Position numbers and translations under genes: made by a program. From NCBI RefSeq assembly GCF_000384295.1, contig NZ_KB913037.1, forward strand, positions 8,123,533 to 8,187,532: DNA of 64,000 nucleotides, in the 5' to 3' direction. This DNA is from Amycolatopsis balhimycina FH 1894. Lineage in GTDB: Bacteria; Actinomycetota; Actinomycetes; Mycobacteriales; Pseudonocardiaceae. Of this stretch, positions 44,912-57,418 are shown in pieces (position 1 is the first letter of the stretch; every line of letters starts with the position of its first letter). A model generated the notes under the pieces. The model saw nothing but the letters and a program-made list of their open reading frames with translations, searched no databases and had not been told where the DNA came from.

Positions 44912-45877
44912 TCAGGCGGCGGTGAGTTCCCGGGGCGCGGCCGTCAGCGATGTCACCGGGCCGCGGTCGCGGCCGGCCGTCCACAGTGACGCCGTCGCGA
45001 CGATGACCGTCATCGCGCCGAGGACGTGGAACGACACCATCGCCTCCGGCACGCCCAGCGCGTACTGCAGAGAACCGAGAGCGCCCTGCGCCAGCGCGAC
45101 CACCCAGACCACGGTGTAGTGCCGCCACAGGCTCTTCGGCGCGCCGATGCGCATCAGGTGGAGGCCGAACACCGCGAGCAGCAGCAGGTAGAGCACGAGG
45201 AGTCCGCCGTGGACCTGGGCGAGCGCCTCGACCGGGACGGCGAGGCGGTGGGTGTTGAGGTCGCCGCTGTGCGGGCCGGCGCCGGTCACCGTGGTGCCGG
45301 CCGCGAGGACGAGCCACATCACGACGGCGAGCGCGACCAGGATGCCGCGGCCGGCCGCCGGGACCAGCGGGCGGGCGGGCTCGTCGCCTTCGCGGAACGC
45401 GCGCAGCAGCAGGACGGCGAGCCAGACGAGCGGGGTCGTCGCGAGGAAGTGGATCGCGACCGTCCACCACTCCAGCTTCGCGAGCACGGTGAGGCCGCCG
45501 ACGACGGCTTGCAGCACGACGCCGCCGGGCATCGTCCAGGCCAGCTTGACCAGGCGCGTGCGGGACGGGTGGTCGATCTGCACGCGCCACGCGGTGACGA
45601 CGGCGACGGCGGCCACGAGGATGACCGCACCGGTCAGCATCCGGTTGCCGAATTCGATCCACTGGTTGAGCGCGTGGATGCCGGGGTGGTTCACCGGCAC
45701 CAGGCTCCCGGCGACGCACTCCGGCCAGGTCGGGCAGCCGAGCCCGGACCCGGTGACGCGCACGATCGAGCCGGTGACGCCGATCAGCGCCTGCGCGAGG
45801 ACGGCGGCGATCCCGACGGCCCGCTGCACAGCGGCGGAGGGAAACGGCAGACGGGCGACGAGGCTGGTGAACGGCAC
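44912..45877 (-). CDS. ctaA: Heme A synthase
   Basis: 321 residues, eight predicted membrane helices. GVTGSIVRVTGSGLGCPTWP with the loop cysteine pair (CPTWPEC) and conserved helix histidines (HALNQWIEFGNR, HFLATTPLVWLAV, HRLAVPVEALAQVHGG, FHVLGAM) identify CtaA. It oxidises heme O to heme A for cytochrome oxidase, the step after CtaB. GTG start at 45877. Confidence 0.93.
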   Translation of the reverse strand: MPFTSLVARLPFPSAAVQRAVGIAAVLAQALIGVTGSIVRVTGSGLGCPTWPECVAGSLVPVNHPGIHALNQWIEFGNRMLTGAVILVAAVAVVTAWRVQIDHPSRTRLVKLAWTMPGGVVLQAVVGGLTVLAKLEWWTVAIHFLATTPLVWLAVLLLRAFREGDEPARPLVPAAGRGILVALAVVMWLVLAAGTTVTGAGPHSGDLNTHRLAVPVEALAQVHGGLLVLYLLLLAVFGLHLMRIGAPKSLWRHYTVVWVVALAQGALGSLQYALGVPEAMVSFHVLGAMTVIVATASLWTAGRDRGPVTSLTAAPRELTAA

Positions 45878-45961
45878 GGCTTCGATGGTAGAGCGCGCCG
45901 GAATCCGCCTTTCGGCAGGTCCCGGCGCCCAGAACGGCTCAGCCGGCGCAAGGGACCAAGG

Positions 45962-46159
45962 TCACTCCGTTTTTTTCTTGGCCTTCTTCTGGAAGAGCCC
46001 CATCGACTGCGCGCCGAGGCCGCCGATCAGCAGCACGGCGATGGCTGCGGTCTGGACCCAGAAGGCGCCCGCGCCGGCTTTCGCGAGGACGACGATCACC
46101 CCGATCGCCACGGCCAGCAGGAGAAGCATGATCAAGACCACGCGTGTTTTCGAAACCAT
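45962..46159 (-). CDS. Small two-helix membrane protein
   Basis: 65 residues. Two hydrophobic segments (about 7-27 and 33-51) are followed by a strongly basic tail, FQKKAKKKTE. GAGGGGGCAGTCAC precedes the ATG at 46159. It lies between the ABC exporter and ctaA on the same strand. The family and role are unknown. Confidence 0.65.
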   Translation of the reverse strand: MVSKTRVVLIMLLLLAVAIGVIVVLAKAGAGAFWVQTAAIAVLLIGGLGAQSMGLFQKKAKKKTE

Positions 46160-46252
46160 GTGACTGCCCCCTCGGGTGCGGAACCGAACCGGAGGAGCTT
46201 CTCAGGAGTGCCGGGCGGCCGTGAGGTCAGTTTTACCGTCCAAACAGGACGC

Positions 46253-47038
46253 TCAGGTGAGCTTGGTCGTCCGCGAAGCCACCGCACCCGCCAAAACCGC
46301 CCAAACCGCGAGCACCGCGAGAGGGCCGGGAGCGAACGCACCGTCCACCAAAGCCGTCCGCATTCCCTCCGCCAGCGCGCCCGAGGGCAGCAGCTCGACG
46401 ACCCTCGCGAGGCCCGAAGGCAGCGAAGACGGCGCCAGCAGGATCCCGCCGGCCAAGAGCAGGACGAACCAGACGATGTTCGCCAAGGCCAGCACCGCTT
46501 CGGCCCGCAGCGCCCCGCCCAGCAGGACCCCCAGAGCCCCGAACGCCAAAGTTCCCAGCACGAGCAGAAGAACGGCCGAGAAAAGCCCGGAAACCGACGG
46601 CGACCAGCCGAGGAACGCCGCCACCACGCCGATGATCACCGACTGGAGCGCGACGACCAGCAGCGCCGCCGACAGGCGTCCGGCCACCAGCAGCCACCGC
46701 GGCAACGCCGTCGCCGAGAGACGCTTCAGCACGCCATAACGCCGGTCGAAGCCCAGGGCGATCGCCTGGCCCGTGAACGCCGACGACATCACCGCCAGCG
46801 CCAGGATCCTCGGCGTGATCCAGTCCACTTTGGAGGACGAGCCCAGCGAAGACGCCGGCAGGATGTCCAAAAGGGACAATCCGATCAGCAGCGCCAGCGG
46901 GATCAGCAGCGTCAGCAGCACCTGCTCGCCGTGGCGCAGGGTCAGGCTCGCCTCGACCCGCGCGTGTGTGCGCAGCATCCGGCCCAGCGATCCGCGCCCG
47001 GGCGCCGGGGTGAAGACCCCCGGCTCGAAAACGCTCAT
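46253..47038 (-). CDS. ABC-2 type transporter permease
   Basis: 261 residues with about six membrane helices. MLRTHARVEASLTLRHGEQ at the N-terminus and the region GVLKRLSATALPRWLLVAGR are typical of ABC-2 permeases. The ATG overlaps the ATPase stop, so the pair is coupled. The position next to mptB and ctaA is conserved in mycobacteria. The exported substrate is unknown, perhaps a drug or an envelope precursor. Confidence 0.88.
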   Translation of the reverse strand: MSVFEPGVFTPAPGRGSLGRMLRTHARVEASLTLRHGEQVLLTLLIPLALLIGLSLLDILPASSLGSSSKVDWITPRILALAVMSSAFTGQAIALGFDRRYGVLKRLSATALPRWLLVAGRLSAALLVVALQSVIIGVVAAFLGWSPSVSGLFSAVLLLVLGTLAFGALGVLLGGALRAEAVLALANIVWFVLLLAGGILLAPSSLPSGLARVVELLPSGALAEGMRTALVDGAFAPGPLAVLAVWAVLAGAVASRTTKLT

Positions 47039-47961
47039 GCCCGCAGCTCCCGTCCGGTCAGCTCGAGGAAGACCTCTTCGAGCGTCCGCTTGCCGACCTG
47101 CAGCTCCTCCGCCAGGACGCCCTGCTGCGCGCACCACGCCGTGACCGTCGACACCACCTGCGGGTCCACCGAGCCGGCCACCACGTAGGTGCCGGGCGCC
47201 GACTCGTGCACCGCGTAGCCCTCCGGAAGCGCCGCCGTCAGCAGCGCCGTGTCGAGCCGGGTGCGGGCCTTGAACCGCAGTCCGGCGTTGCCGCTTTCGT
47301 CCACTGTCAACGACTGGGGCGCGCCCGAGACGACCACCTTGCCGTGGTCCACGATCACCACCGTGTCGGCCAGCGCCTCGGCCTCCTCCATCAGGTGCGT
47401 GGTCAGCAGCACCGAGACGCCGTCGCGGCGCAACGCCCCCAGCAGGTCCCACACCAGGCGGCGGGCCTGGGGGTCCATGCCCGCGGTCGGCTCGTCGAGG
47501 AACACCAGCTCCGGCCGCCCGATCAGGGCGCAGGCCAGCGAAAGCCGCTGCTGCTGGCCGCCGGAGAGGCGCTTGAACGGCGTCCGGCGCACCGGAGCCA
47601 GCCCGAGGACGTCCAGCAGCCAGTCCTGGTCCAGCGGCGACGCCGCGCACGACGCCACCAGCCGCAGCATCTCGTCCGCCCGCACGCCCGGGTAGGCGCC
47701 GCCGCCCTGGGGCATGATCCCGATGCGGGGGCGCAGCGCCGCGGACTCGCGCACCGGGTCGAGGCCGAGCACGCGCACCGTGCCGGCGTCAGGCCTCAGG
47801 AAGCCTTCGCAGACCTCGACGGTCGTGGTCTTGCCGGCCCCGTTCGGGCCGAGCAGGGCCAGCAGGCTGCCGCGCTCCATCCGCAGGTCGAGACCGTCGA
47901 CCGCGCGGGTGGAGCCGTAGCTTTTGACCAGCCCGCTGATCTCGACGGCAGGGACACTCAC
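47035..47961 (-). CDS. ABC transporter ATP-binding protein
   Basis: 308 residues. Walker A GPNGAGKTT, signature LSGGQQQR, Walker B VFLDEPTAGMD and the switch histidine in LLTTHLMEEAE are intact. The C-terminal 90 residues form the accessory domain common in DrrA-like exporters. It works with the permease encoded just downstream. Confidence 0.93.
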   Translation of the reverse strand: MSVPAVEISGLVKSYGSTRAVDGLDLRMERGSLLALLGPNGAGKTTTVEVCEGFLRPDAGTVRVLGLDPVRESAALRPRIGIMPQGGGAYPGVRADEMLRLVASCAASPLDQDWLLDVLGLAPVRRTPFKRLSGGQQQRLSLACALIGRPELVFLDEPTAGMDPQARRLVWDLLGALRRDGVSVLLTTHLMEEAEALADTVVIVDHGKVVVSGAPQSLTVDESGNAGLRFKARTRLDTALLTAALPEGYAVHESAPGTYVVAGSVDPQVVSTVTAWCAQQGVLAEELQVGKRTLEEVFLELTGRELRA

Positions 47962-47967
47962 ATCGGG

Positions 47968-49626
47968 TCACGATACGGCGTCGGCACGCACGCTCACCGG
48001 CGGGGACGCCCGGGTGAGCAACACGGGAGCCAGCCGTCGCACGACCAGCATCCCCGCGCCGCAGACGACGATCGCCGCGCCGTAGGCGAACGGCAGCACG
48101 TACGGGCGGCCGTCGAAGGTGCTGCCCGTCGGCGGGAGCAGGAACGGCAGAGCGGCCGACAGCACCGCCGCCGCCACGCGGAACCGGGACGTCCCCGCCG
48201 CGGCGGCGAGCGGGATCACCGCCCACAGCACGTACCAGGGCTGCAGGTTGATCTGCAGGATCATCACCGCGCCCAGGGAGACGCCGAGGCCGATGATCGG
48301 CCGGTAGCGCCACTTGAAGCTGTCCCACAGGAACTTGACCGTGATCGCGACCGCGACCAGGTAGCCGAGCGCGCCGAGGATCGGCACCAGGCCGTTGGTG
48401 TGGTTGCCGAGCCCGAGCGCGATGCCGAGGACGCCGGAGAGGTTGGCCAGCTCGGCGGTGGGGGAGATCCAGGAGCGGACCAGGCCGGGGGTGTTGAACG
48501 TCGCCCCGAACCAGCCGAAGCCCAGCCCGGTGCCGAAGCAGACGGCGACCAGGACCACGCCGAACCACAGTGCCATCGGCGCGCCGGTCAGGAAGAGGTC
48601 CTTGAGCCTGCCGTGCCACCGCCGCGCCACCATCACGGCGAAGAACGGCAGCGCGAACACCGCGGGCATCTTCACCGCGACGCCGAGGGTGATGATCGCG
48701 ACGCCGATCCCGATGTACAGCAGCTCGCCGCGGGCCAGTGGCGGGGGCGTGTCGCCCTTCACCCGGATCGGCATCCGGGAGAGGCCGGCCTCCAGCCCGG
48801 CGAGCATCAGGCCGATCGCGAGCGCGTCGTTGTGGGCGCCGGCGACGAAGTGGAAGATCAGCAGCGGGTTGGCGGCGCCGAGCCACAGCGCCGTCGCGGG
48901 CTGGACGCCGAAGCGGCGCGCCAGCCGGGGCAGCGCCCAGACGATCAGGACCACGCCGACCAGGGCGAGCGCGCGCTGCAGCAGCACGCCCATGGCGATG
49001 CTGTTGCCCGACAGCGGCGCGAGCCAGCCGCCGAGGCGCAGCACCACGGGCCCGTACGGGGCCGGCGTCTCGCGCCACATGTTCGACACGCCGGCGGTGA
49101 ACTTGTCCGCGACGCCGAGGGCCTGCGCGGGCCCGAGGGTGTAGGGGTCCATCCCGCGGTGCACGATCTCGCTCTGCGCCAGGTAGCTGTAGACGTCGCG
49201 GGAGAACAGGGGCGGGATCACCAGCAGCGGCAGCACCCACAGGGCGATCGTGCGGGCGAGCTGCCCCTGGGACGCGAGCCGGGTGCGGCTCGGCTGGGCG
49301 AACCGGCCGAGCATCAGCCAGCTCAGCACCAGGATGCCCATCCCGGAGATGGCGATGGCCAGCGACACCGTCGGGATCCGGGCGAACAGCCGCAGCACCG
49401 GGATCTCCTGCACCGGGTTGATCACCGGGGCGGCGCCGGCGCCGAGCGAGCCGACCGCGAGGAAGAGCGACCCGACCGTGCCGAAGCGGCGGACGACGTT
49501 CAACCCACGCTGCTCGTCGGCCTCCAGGGGGAGCGGGTCGCGGGGGCGGATGGGAGACAGCGTCACCGCGTGGGCACGCTCGGTGGTGAGCTGTGCCACT
49601 TGCTGTTCCTGTTCACCCACGGCCAC
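47968..49626 (-). CDS. mptB: Alpha-1,6-mannosyltransferase MptB (GT-C)
   Basis: 552 residues from the GTG at 49626; longer frames run into the sufR promoter and are unlikely. About 12-13 membrane helices are predicted. The GT-C acidic motif follows the first helices (PPLFSRDVYSYLAQSEIVHRG), and APYGPVVLRLGGWL and AGAHNDALAIGLMLAGLEAG are family marks. MptB extends the mannan core of lipomannan using polyprenyl-phosphomannose. It is divergent from sufR, as in Mycobacterium. Confidence 0.9.
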   Translation of the reverse strand: MAVGEQEQQVAQLTTERAHAVTLSPIRPRDPLPLEADEQRGLNVVRRFGTVGSLFLAVGSLGAGAAPVINPVQEIPVLRLFARIPTVSLAIAISGMGILVLSWLMLGRFAQPSRTRLASQGQLARTIALWVLPLLVIPPLFSRDVYSYLAQSEIVHRGMDPYTLGPAQALGVADKFTAGVSNMWRETPAPYGPVVLRLGGWLAPLSGNSIAMGVLLQRALALVGVVLIVWALPRLARRFGVQPATALWLGAANPLLIFHFVAGAHNDALAIGLMLAGLEAGLSRMPIRVKGDTPPPLARGELLYIGIGVAIITLGVAVKMPAVFALPFFAVMVARRWHGRLKDLFLTGAPMALWFGVVLVAVCFGTGLGFGWFGATFNTPGLVRSWISPTAELANLSGVLGIALGLGNHTNGLVPILGALGYLVAVAITVKFLWDSFKWRYRPIIGLGVSLGAVMILQINLQPWYVLWAVIPLAAAAGTSRFRVAAAVLSAALPFLLPPTGSTFDGRPYVLPFAYGAAIVVCGAGMLVVRRLAPVLLTRASPPVSVRADAVS

Positions 49627-49720
49627 GTCTGCAGGGTATCGGTGCCGCCCCGGCGTGAGTCGGGTCACTGCCGGACACCCCGCCTTTGCCGACCGCGGGG
49701 AAATAAGACACACTTGTGTT

Positions 49721-50581
49721 GTGAAAAAGACGGAGGCAGGGGATCCGGCGGGCGGCGACATGCCGCGTGCCCTGCATCCGCACGTCCCGTCGCAGGTCAG
49801 CGCCGAGGGCAAGACCCGCCAGGAGGTCGCCCGGCTGCTGCTGGAACAGGGTCCCATGACCGCCGTCGTGGTCGCCGAGCAGCTCGGGATCAGCCCTACC
49901 GCGGTCCGCCGGCACCTGGACGCGCTTCTCGCGGATGGCGAAGCCGAGACGCGGGACGCGCCGCGCCGCGGGCCCCGGGGCCGGGGCCGCCCGGCGAAGC
50001 TCTTCCTGCTGACCGAGCCCGGCCGCGCCCGCTTCGGCCACGCCTACGACGACCTGGCCGTCTCCGCGATCCGCTTCCTCGCTGAGCACGCCGGCGAAGG
50101 CGCTGTCCGCGCCTTCGCCGAGCAACGCATCGAGAAGCTGGTCGGTCCGCACCGCTCCGCGATCACCGAGCCGGGTGATCCGGCGGCGCGCGCGGAGGCC
50201 CTCGCGACCGCGCTGAGCAGGGAAGGCTACGCTGCGTCGACCCGCCAGATCGGCGCCCCGGCTCCTGGTCAGAACGTCCCGGCCCCTGGCCAAAATGTCG
50301 GCGCGCAGCTCTGCCAGCACCACTGTCCGGTCGCCCACGTGGCCGCGGAGTTCCCGCAGCTGTGCGAGGCCGAGACCGAGGCGTTCGCGCAGCTGCTGGG
50401 CACCCACGTCCAGCGGCTGGCGACCATCGCACGCGGTGATTCCGCGTGCACCACCCACGTACCCGCTTCGGCGGGTCACCCGGCCCATCCCGAGCCGGGA
50501 AGCACAAAGCGTCCGAGGGCGGCCCAAGGGCAGCTCACCGGGCGCGAAGCACGGATCCCGAATGGAGGGAAACCCGCATGA
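49721..50581 (+). CDS. sufR: SufR iron-sulfur-responsive repressor of the suf operon
   Basis: 286 residues. A winged helix ([35 protein letters not shown]) is followed by the regulatory domain with the cluster-binding cysteines in [10 protein letters not shown] and FPQLCEAE. A seven-residue unit APAPGQN-V is duplicated just before them. GTG start at 49721; ATG at 49760 is possible. ACAC-TT-GTGT at 49709-49718 is a likely self-operator. Holo-SufR represses suf; loss of the cluster relieves it. The ATGA overlap with sufB couples them. Confidence 0.92.
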   Translation: MKKTEAGDPAGGDMPRALHPHVPSQVSAEGKTRQEVARLLLEQGPMTAVVVAEQLGISPTAVRRHLDALLADGEAETRDAPRRGPRGRGRPAKLFLLTEPGRARFGHAYDDLAVSAIRFLAEHAGEGAVRAFAEQRIEKLVGPHRSAITEPGDPAARAEALATALSREGYAASTRQIGAPAPGQNVPAPGQNVGAQLCQHHCPVAHVAAEFPQLCEAETEAFAQLLGTHVQRLATIARGDSACTTHVPASAGHPAHPEPGSTKRPRAAQGQLTGREARIPNGGKPA

Positions 50582-52026
50582 CTGCCGCTGCCGAGCAGCG
50601 CACTCCCACCACCGCGCCACTGAGCCAGGAAGAGACCATCGAGTCCCTTGGCAAGTACGCGTTCGGCTGGGCCGACTCCGACGAGGCGGGCGCCAGCGCC
50701 CGTCGCGGGCTGAACGAAGATGTCGTCACCGACATCTCCGGGAAGAAGTCCGAGCCGGAGTGGATGCGCGAAGCGCGACTGAAGGCGCTCAAGCTCTTCG
50801 AGAAGAAGCCCATGCCCAACTGGGGGGCCGACCTCTCCGGGATCGACTTCGACAACATCAAGTACTTCGTCCGCTCCAGCGAGAAGCAGGCTGCGAGCTG
50901 GGAAGACCTTCCCGAGGACATCAAGAACACCTACGACCGGCTGGGCATCCCCGAGGCGGAGAAGCAGCGCCTCGTCGCCGGTGTCGCGGCGCAGTACGAG
51001 TCCGAGGTCGTCTACCACTCGATCCGCGAGGACCTCGAGAAGCAGGGCGTCCTCTTCCTGGACACCGACACCGCGCTCAAGACGCACCCGGAGCTGTTCG
51101 AGGAGTACTTCGGCTCGGTCATCCCGGCCGGCGACAACAAGTTCTCCGCGCTGAACACGGCGGTCTGGTCCGGCGGCTCGTTCATCTACGTGCCCAAGGG
51201 CGTCAAGGTGGACATCCCGCTGCAGGCCTACTTCCGGATCAACACCGAGAACATGGGCCAGTTCGAGCGCACCCTGATCATCGTCGACGAAGACGCCTAC
51301 GTGCACTACGTCGAGGGTTGCACGGCGCCGATCTACCAGTCCGACTCGCTGCACTCGGCGGTCGTGGAGATCATCGTCAAGAAGGGCGCCCGCTGCCGCT
51401 ACACGACCATCCAGAACTGGTCGAACAACGTCTACAACCTGGTCACCAAGCGCGCCAAGTGCGAAGCGGGCGCGACCATGGAATGGATCGACGGCAACAT
51501 CGGTTCCAAGGTGACGATGAAGTACCCGTCGGTCTTCCTCATGGGCGAGCACGCCAAGGGTGAGGTCCTCTCGGTCGCGTTCGCGGGCGAGGGCCAGCAC
51601 CAGGACGCGGGCGCCAAGATGGAGCACCTCGCGCCGTACACCTCCTCGACCATCGTGTCGAAGTCGGTGGCGCGCGGCGGCGGCCGCACCTCCTACCGCG
51701 GCTTGGTCCGCGTCGCGAAGCGCGCGCACCACTCGCGCTCCAGCGTCGTCTGCGACGCGCTGCTGGTGGACACGATCTCGCGCTCGGACACGTACCCGTA
51801 CGTGGACATCCGCAACGACGAGGTGTCCATGGGCCACGAGGCCACGGTGTCGAAGGTCAGCGAAGAGCAGCTGTTCTACCTGATGTCGCGCGGTCTCGAC
51901 GAGGCCGAGGCGATGGCGATGATCGTGCGCGGCTTTGTCGAGCCGATCGCCCGTGAGCTGCCGATGGAGTACGCGCTCGAGCTGAACCGCCTGATCGAGC
52001 TCCAGATGGAAGGGTCCGTCGGCTAG
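50578..52026 (+). CDS. sufB: Fe-S cluster scaffold protein SufB
   Basis: 482 residues, the usual length without an intein. [60 protein letters not shown] and [20 protein letters not shown] are strongly conserved. With SufC and SufD it forms the scaffold complex that builds clusters. An intein sits at this locus in M. tuberculosis; none is present here. Confidence 0.96.
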   Translation: MTAAAEQRTPTTAPLSQEETIESLGKYAFGWADSDEAGASARRGLNEDVVTDISGKKSEPEWMREARLKALKLFEKKPMPNWGADLSGIDFDNIKYFVRSSEKQAASWEDLPEDIKNTYDRLGIPEAEKQRLVAGVAAQYESEVVYHSIREDLEKQGVLFLDTDTALKTHPELFEEYFGSVIPAGDNKFSALNTAVWSGGSFIYVPKGVKVDIPLQAYFRINTENMGQFERTLIIVDEDAYVHYVEGCTAPIYQSDSLHSAVVEIIVKKGARCRYTTIQNWSNNVYNLVTKRAKCEAGATMEWIDGNIGSKVTMKYPSVFLMGEHAKGEVLSVAFAGEGQHQDAGAKMEHLAPYTSSTIVSKSVARGGGRTSYRGLVRVAKRAHHSRSSVVCDALLVDTISRSDTYPYVDIRNDEVSMGHEATVSKVSEEQLFYLMSRGLDEAEAMAMIVRGFVEPIARELPMEYALELNRLIELQMEGSVG

Positions 52027-52028
52027 TC

Positions 52029-53228
52029 ATGTCGGTTACCGAGAACAACGTTTCCGAGGCTCTCCGCGAAGGCGCACGCGAGCCCGCCGGCTCTGGAGGC
52101 ACGACAGTGCCGGCGGCGTCTCGCGCGGAGCGCTTCACCTCCTACGACGTCGAGGCCTTCGAGGTCCCGGGCGGCCGTGAGGAGAACTGGCGCTTCACGC
52201 CGATGAAGCGGCTGCGCGGCCTGCACGACGGCAGCGCGCCCGCCACCGGAGAGATCACCCTCGAAGCCGACGCCGCCCCCGAACTCACCATCGAGACCGT
52301 CGGCCGCGACGACTCGCGGCTGGGCCAGGCCGGCGTCCCGAGCGACCGGATCGCCGCGCAGGCGTACTCCTCGTTCACCCAGGCCACCGTCGTGACGGTG
52401 CCCAAGGAGACGAAGGCGTCCAAGCCGTCCGTGCTGCGCATCCACGGCCCGGGTGTGGACCAGGTCGCCTACGGGCACCTGCAGGTCCGCGCCGAGGCGT
52501 TCGCCGAGGCCGTCGTCGTGCTCGACCACGTCGGCTCCGGTACCTACGCCGACAACGTCGAGTTCGTCATCGGCGACGGCGCCAAGGTCACCGTGGTCAG
52601 CGTCCAGGACTGGGCCGACGACGCGGTGCACGTCTCCGAGCAGCACCTGAAGCTGGGCCGCGACGCCGCGCTGCGGCACACCGTGATCACCCTCGGCGGT
52701 GACCTGGTCCGCGTCTCGCCGACGGCGACCTTCACCGACAAGGGCGGCGACGTCGACATGCTCGGCGTCTACTTCGCCGACGGCGGCCAGCACCAGGAGC
52801 ACCGCCTCTTCGTCGACCACGCGGTGCCGCACTGCAAGTCGCGCGTCGGGTACAAGGGCGCGCTGCAGGGCGAAGGCGCGCACACGGTGTGGATCGGCGA
52901 CGTGCTGATCCGGGCCGCGGCCGAGGCCACCGACACCTACGAGTTCAACCGCAACCTGGTGCTCACGCCCGGCGCCCGCGCGGACTCCGTGCCGAACCTG
53001 GAGATCGAGACCGGCGAGATCGAAGGCGCCGGCCACGCGAGCGCGACGGGAAGGTTCGACGACGAGCAGTTGTTCTACCTCCAGTCGCGCGGGATCGCCG
53101 AAGAAGCCGCTCGACGCTTGGTCGTGCGCGGGTTCTTCCACGAGATCCTGGTGAAGATCGACGTCCCCGAGGTGCGCGAGCGCCTCGAAGCCGCGATCGA
53201 GGCCGAGCTCGAAGCCGTTGGCGCCTGA
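52029..53228 (+). CDS. sufD: Fe-S cluster assembly protein SufD
   Basis: 399 residues, paralogous to SufB. The beta-helical core ends in GHASATGRFDDEQLFYLQSR and RRLVVRGFFHEILVKI, which parallel the SufB C-terminus. It partners SufB in the SufBC2D complex and is needed for iron entry. It begins two bases after the sufB stop. Confidence 0.95.
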   Translation: MSVTENNVSEALREGAREPAGSGGTTVPAASRAERFTSYDVEAFEVPGGREENWRFTPMKRLRGLHDGSAPATGEITLEADAAPELTIETVGRDDSRLGQAGVPSDRIAAQAYSSFTQATVVTVPKETKASKPSVLRIHGPGVDQVAYGHLQVRAEAFAEAVVVLDHVGSGTYADNVEFVIGDGAKVTVVSVQDWADDAVHVSEQHLKLGRDAALRHTVITLGGDLVRVSPTATFTDKGGDVDMLGVYFADGGQHQEHRLFVDHAVPHCKSRVGYKGALQGEGAHTVWIGDVLIRAAAEATDTYEFNRNLVLTPGARADSVPNLEIETGEIEGAGHASATGRFDDEQLFYLQSRGIAEEAARRLVVRGFFHEILVKIDVPEVRERLEAAIEAELEAVGA

Positions 53229-53255
53229 CCGCTCTCTGACTTAGGAAACGAAGAA

Positions 53256-55798
<2,543 letters not shown>

Positions 55799-55802
<4 letters not shown>

Positions 55803-56200
55803 CCGAAGAAACCGCCACGGCCGCCCGTGAAGGCCGCACCGCCGCCGACCTCGACGCCGAGACCACGGCGACGCAGGACCTCGACCTCGCCAAGCTCGAG
55901 GACGTCGAGGAAGCCATGCGCGACGTCGTCGACCCGGAGCTCGGCATCAACGTCGTCGACCTCGGCCTGGTGTACGACATCCGCGTCGAGCCGGACAACA
56001 CGGCGACCATCGACATGACGCTGACGTCTGCGGCGTGCCCGCTGACCGACGTCATCGAGGACCAGACGTCGGCCGCGCTGACGTCAGGCGGCCTGGTCAA
56101 GGACTTCCGGATCAACTGGGTCTGGATGCCGCCGTGGGGCCCGGAGAAGATCACCGAGGACGGCCGCGAGCAGCTGCGCGCCCTCGGCTTCACCGTCTGA
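55799..56200 (+). CDS. sufT: SufT, MIP18/DUF59 Fe-S maturation factor
   Basis: 133 residues. EEAMRDVVDPELGINVVDLG and DMTLTSAACPLTDVIEDQ contain the conserved DPE and cysteine motifs. SufT aids maturation of Fe-S proteins under demand. The first 30 or so residues are extended and charged. It is the last gene of the suf operon; a long hairpin repeat follows eight bases after the stop. Confidence 0.93.
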
Positions 56201-56207
56201 CCATTGC

Positions 56208-56266
56208 AAAGCCGTGAATGGCACATTGAGGGACTCTAAGTCCCTCAATGTGCCATTCACGGCTTT
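56208..56266. repeat. Intergenic hairpin repeat, GTGAATGGCACATTGA family, copy 3
   Basis: A 28-base arm (56208-56235) pairs perfectly with 56239-56266 over a three-base loop; it ends in TTT on the plus strand. It separates suf from the convergent DUF4184 gene and provides that gene's last residues and TGA stop. Confidence 0.9.
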
Positions 56267-57012
56267 TGGCCGGCGTATAACGACCTATACCGCGTGTGCC
56301 AGGCCAGTGCGTACAGGCCGAGTGCGACGGCGAAGCCGCTGCAGGCGCCGGTCGCCAGGAGGTACGTCGCGTTGCCGACCACGCCCGCGCGGGTCATCGG
56401 GTCGTGCTGGGCCAGAAAGGGCACCACGGAAGCCAGGACGCCGGTGAGTGTCCCGGCGGCCAGAAAAGCGACCACGGACTTCCGGTGGCGGACGCCCGGC
56501 GGCGCCGGCGCCACCGGCGCGGCGCGGTACCAGCGCCACAGCCACCAGACGAGCACCGCGGCCCCGGCGAGGGTGCTGACCAGCTGGATCAGCCGTCCGA
56601 CGTCGACACCCGTGACGATCGGAGTCCGCAGGAACGCCGGCCCGCCGCTTTCGTGCGTGAAGGCGTCCCAGCCGACGTGCGTGGCCGCGCCGACGACCAG
56701 CGACAGCGCGATCCATCCCGGCCGCCGCCACGAGAAGCCGCGGGGAAGCCGCTCGGCCAGCCGCTTCGGCGCCAGCGCCAGGAGCGGCCGCTTCAGCAGC
56801 AGGTGGAACACGGCGAGCAGGGCCAGCGCGATCAGCGGGTCGAGCCAGAGGACCGCCGTGAACTCGTGGGTCTGCGAGAGGTTCAGTCCCTCCGGCGCGG
56901 GCGCGAACCAGAAGAGGTCCGGCGCGACGGAACCGGCGACGAGCGCCGACGGAACCAGGGGGTGTCTCGCCAGCGGGAGCACGGCGGCCGGATGACTCAG
57001 TGTGAACGGCAC
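56257..57012 (-). CDS. DUF4184 family membrane protein
   Basis: 251 residues with six or so membrane helices. MPFTLSHPAAVLPLARHP and SVAPDLFWF at the N-terminus and VGAATHVGWDAFTHESGG in the middle are the family signature, with conserved His and Asp that could bind metal. The function is unknown. GTG start at 57012, divergent from the YnfA gene by 17 bases. The stop codon lies in a hairpin repeat. Confidence 0.88.
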   Translation of the reverse strand: MPFTLSHPAAVLPLARHPLVPSALVAGSVAPDLFWFAPAPEGLNLSQTHEFTAVLWLDPLIALALLAVFHLLLKRPLLALAPKRLAERLPRGFSWRRPGWIALSLVVGAATHVGWDAFTHESGGPAFLRTPIVTGVDVGRLIQLVSTLAGAAVLVWWLWRWYRAAPVAPAPPGVRHRKSVVAFLAAGTLTGVLASVVPFLAQHDPMTRAGVVGNATYLLATGACSGFAVALGLYALAWHTRYRSLYAGQKP

Positions 57013-57029
57013 CGGCCTAGTATCGCGGA

Positions 57030-57359
57030 GTGGTTCTGCGCTCGATCCTGCTGTTCCTGGCCGCGGCCGTCCTCGAGATCGGCGGGGCCTGGCTGGTCTG
57101 GCAAGGGGTGCGCGAAAACCGTGGTCTCCTGTGGATCGGTGGGGGAGTGATCGCGCTCGGCCTGTACGGCTTCGTCGCGACGCTCCAGCCGGACGCCCAC
57201 TTCGGCCGCATCCTCGCCGCGTACGGCGGCGTGTTCGTGGCGGGTTCGCTGGCGTGGGGCGTGATCGCGGACGGTTACCGTCCCGACCGCTACGACGTCA
57301 TCGGCGCGCTCCTCTGCCTGGCCGGGGTCGCGGTGATCATGTACGCGCCCCGTTCCTGA
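57030..57359 (+). CDS. YnfA/UPF0060 small membrane protein
   Basis: 109 residues, four helices. [20 protein letters not shown] and [20 protein letters not shown] are the UPF0060 signatures. It belongs to the small multidrug resistance-related superfamily; some members give efflux, but no substrate is certain. GTG start at 57030. Confidence 0.92.
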   Translation: MVLRSILLFLAAAVLEIGGAWLVWQGVRENRGLLWIGGGVIALGLYGFVATLQPDAHFGRILAAYGGVFVAGSLAWGVIADGYRPDRYDVIGALLCLAGVAVIMYAPRS

Positions 57360-57418
57360 CGGCCGTAACGTCTCCCGGGCCGCGCCGATAGACCGGTGCG
57401 AGCATCTTGGGGGAATGT

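Noticed and set aside
44010..47188. Long plus-strand frames opposite the desaturase, ctaA and ABC genes
   Set aside because: They are Arg/Gln/Gly/His-rich shadows of well-supported minus-strand membrane proteins.
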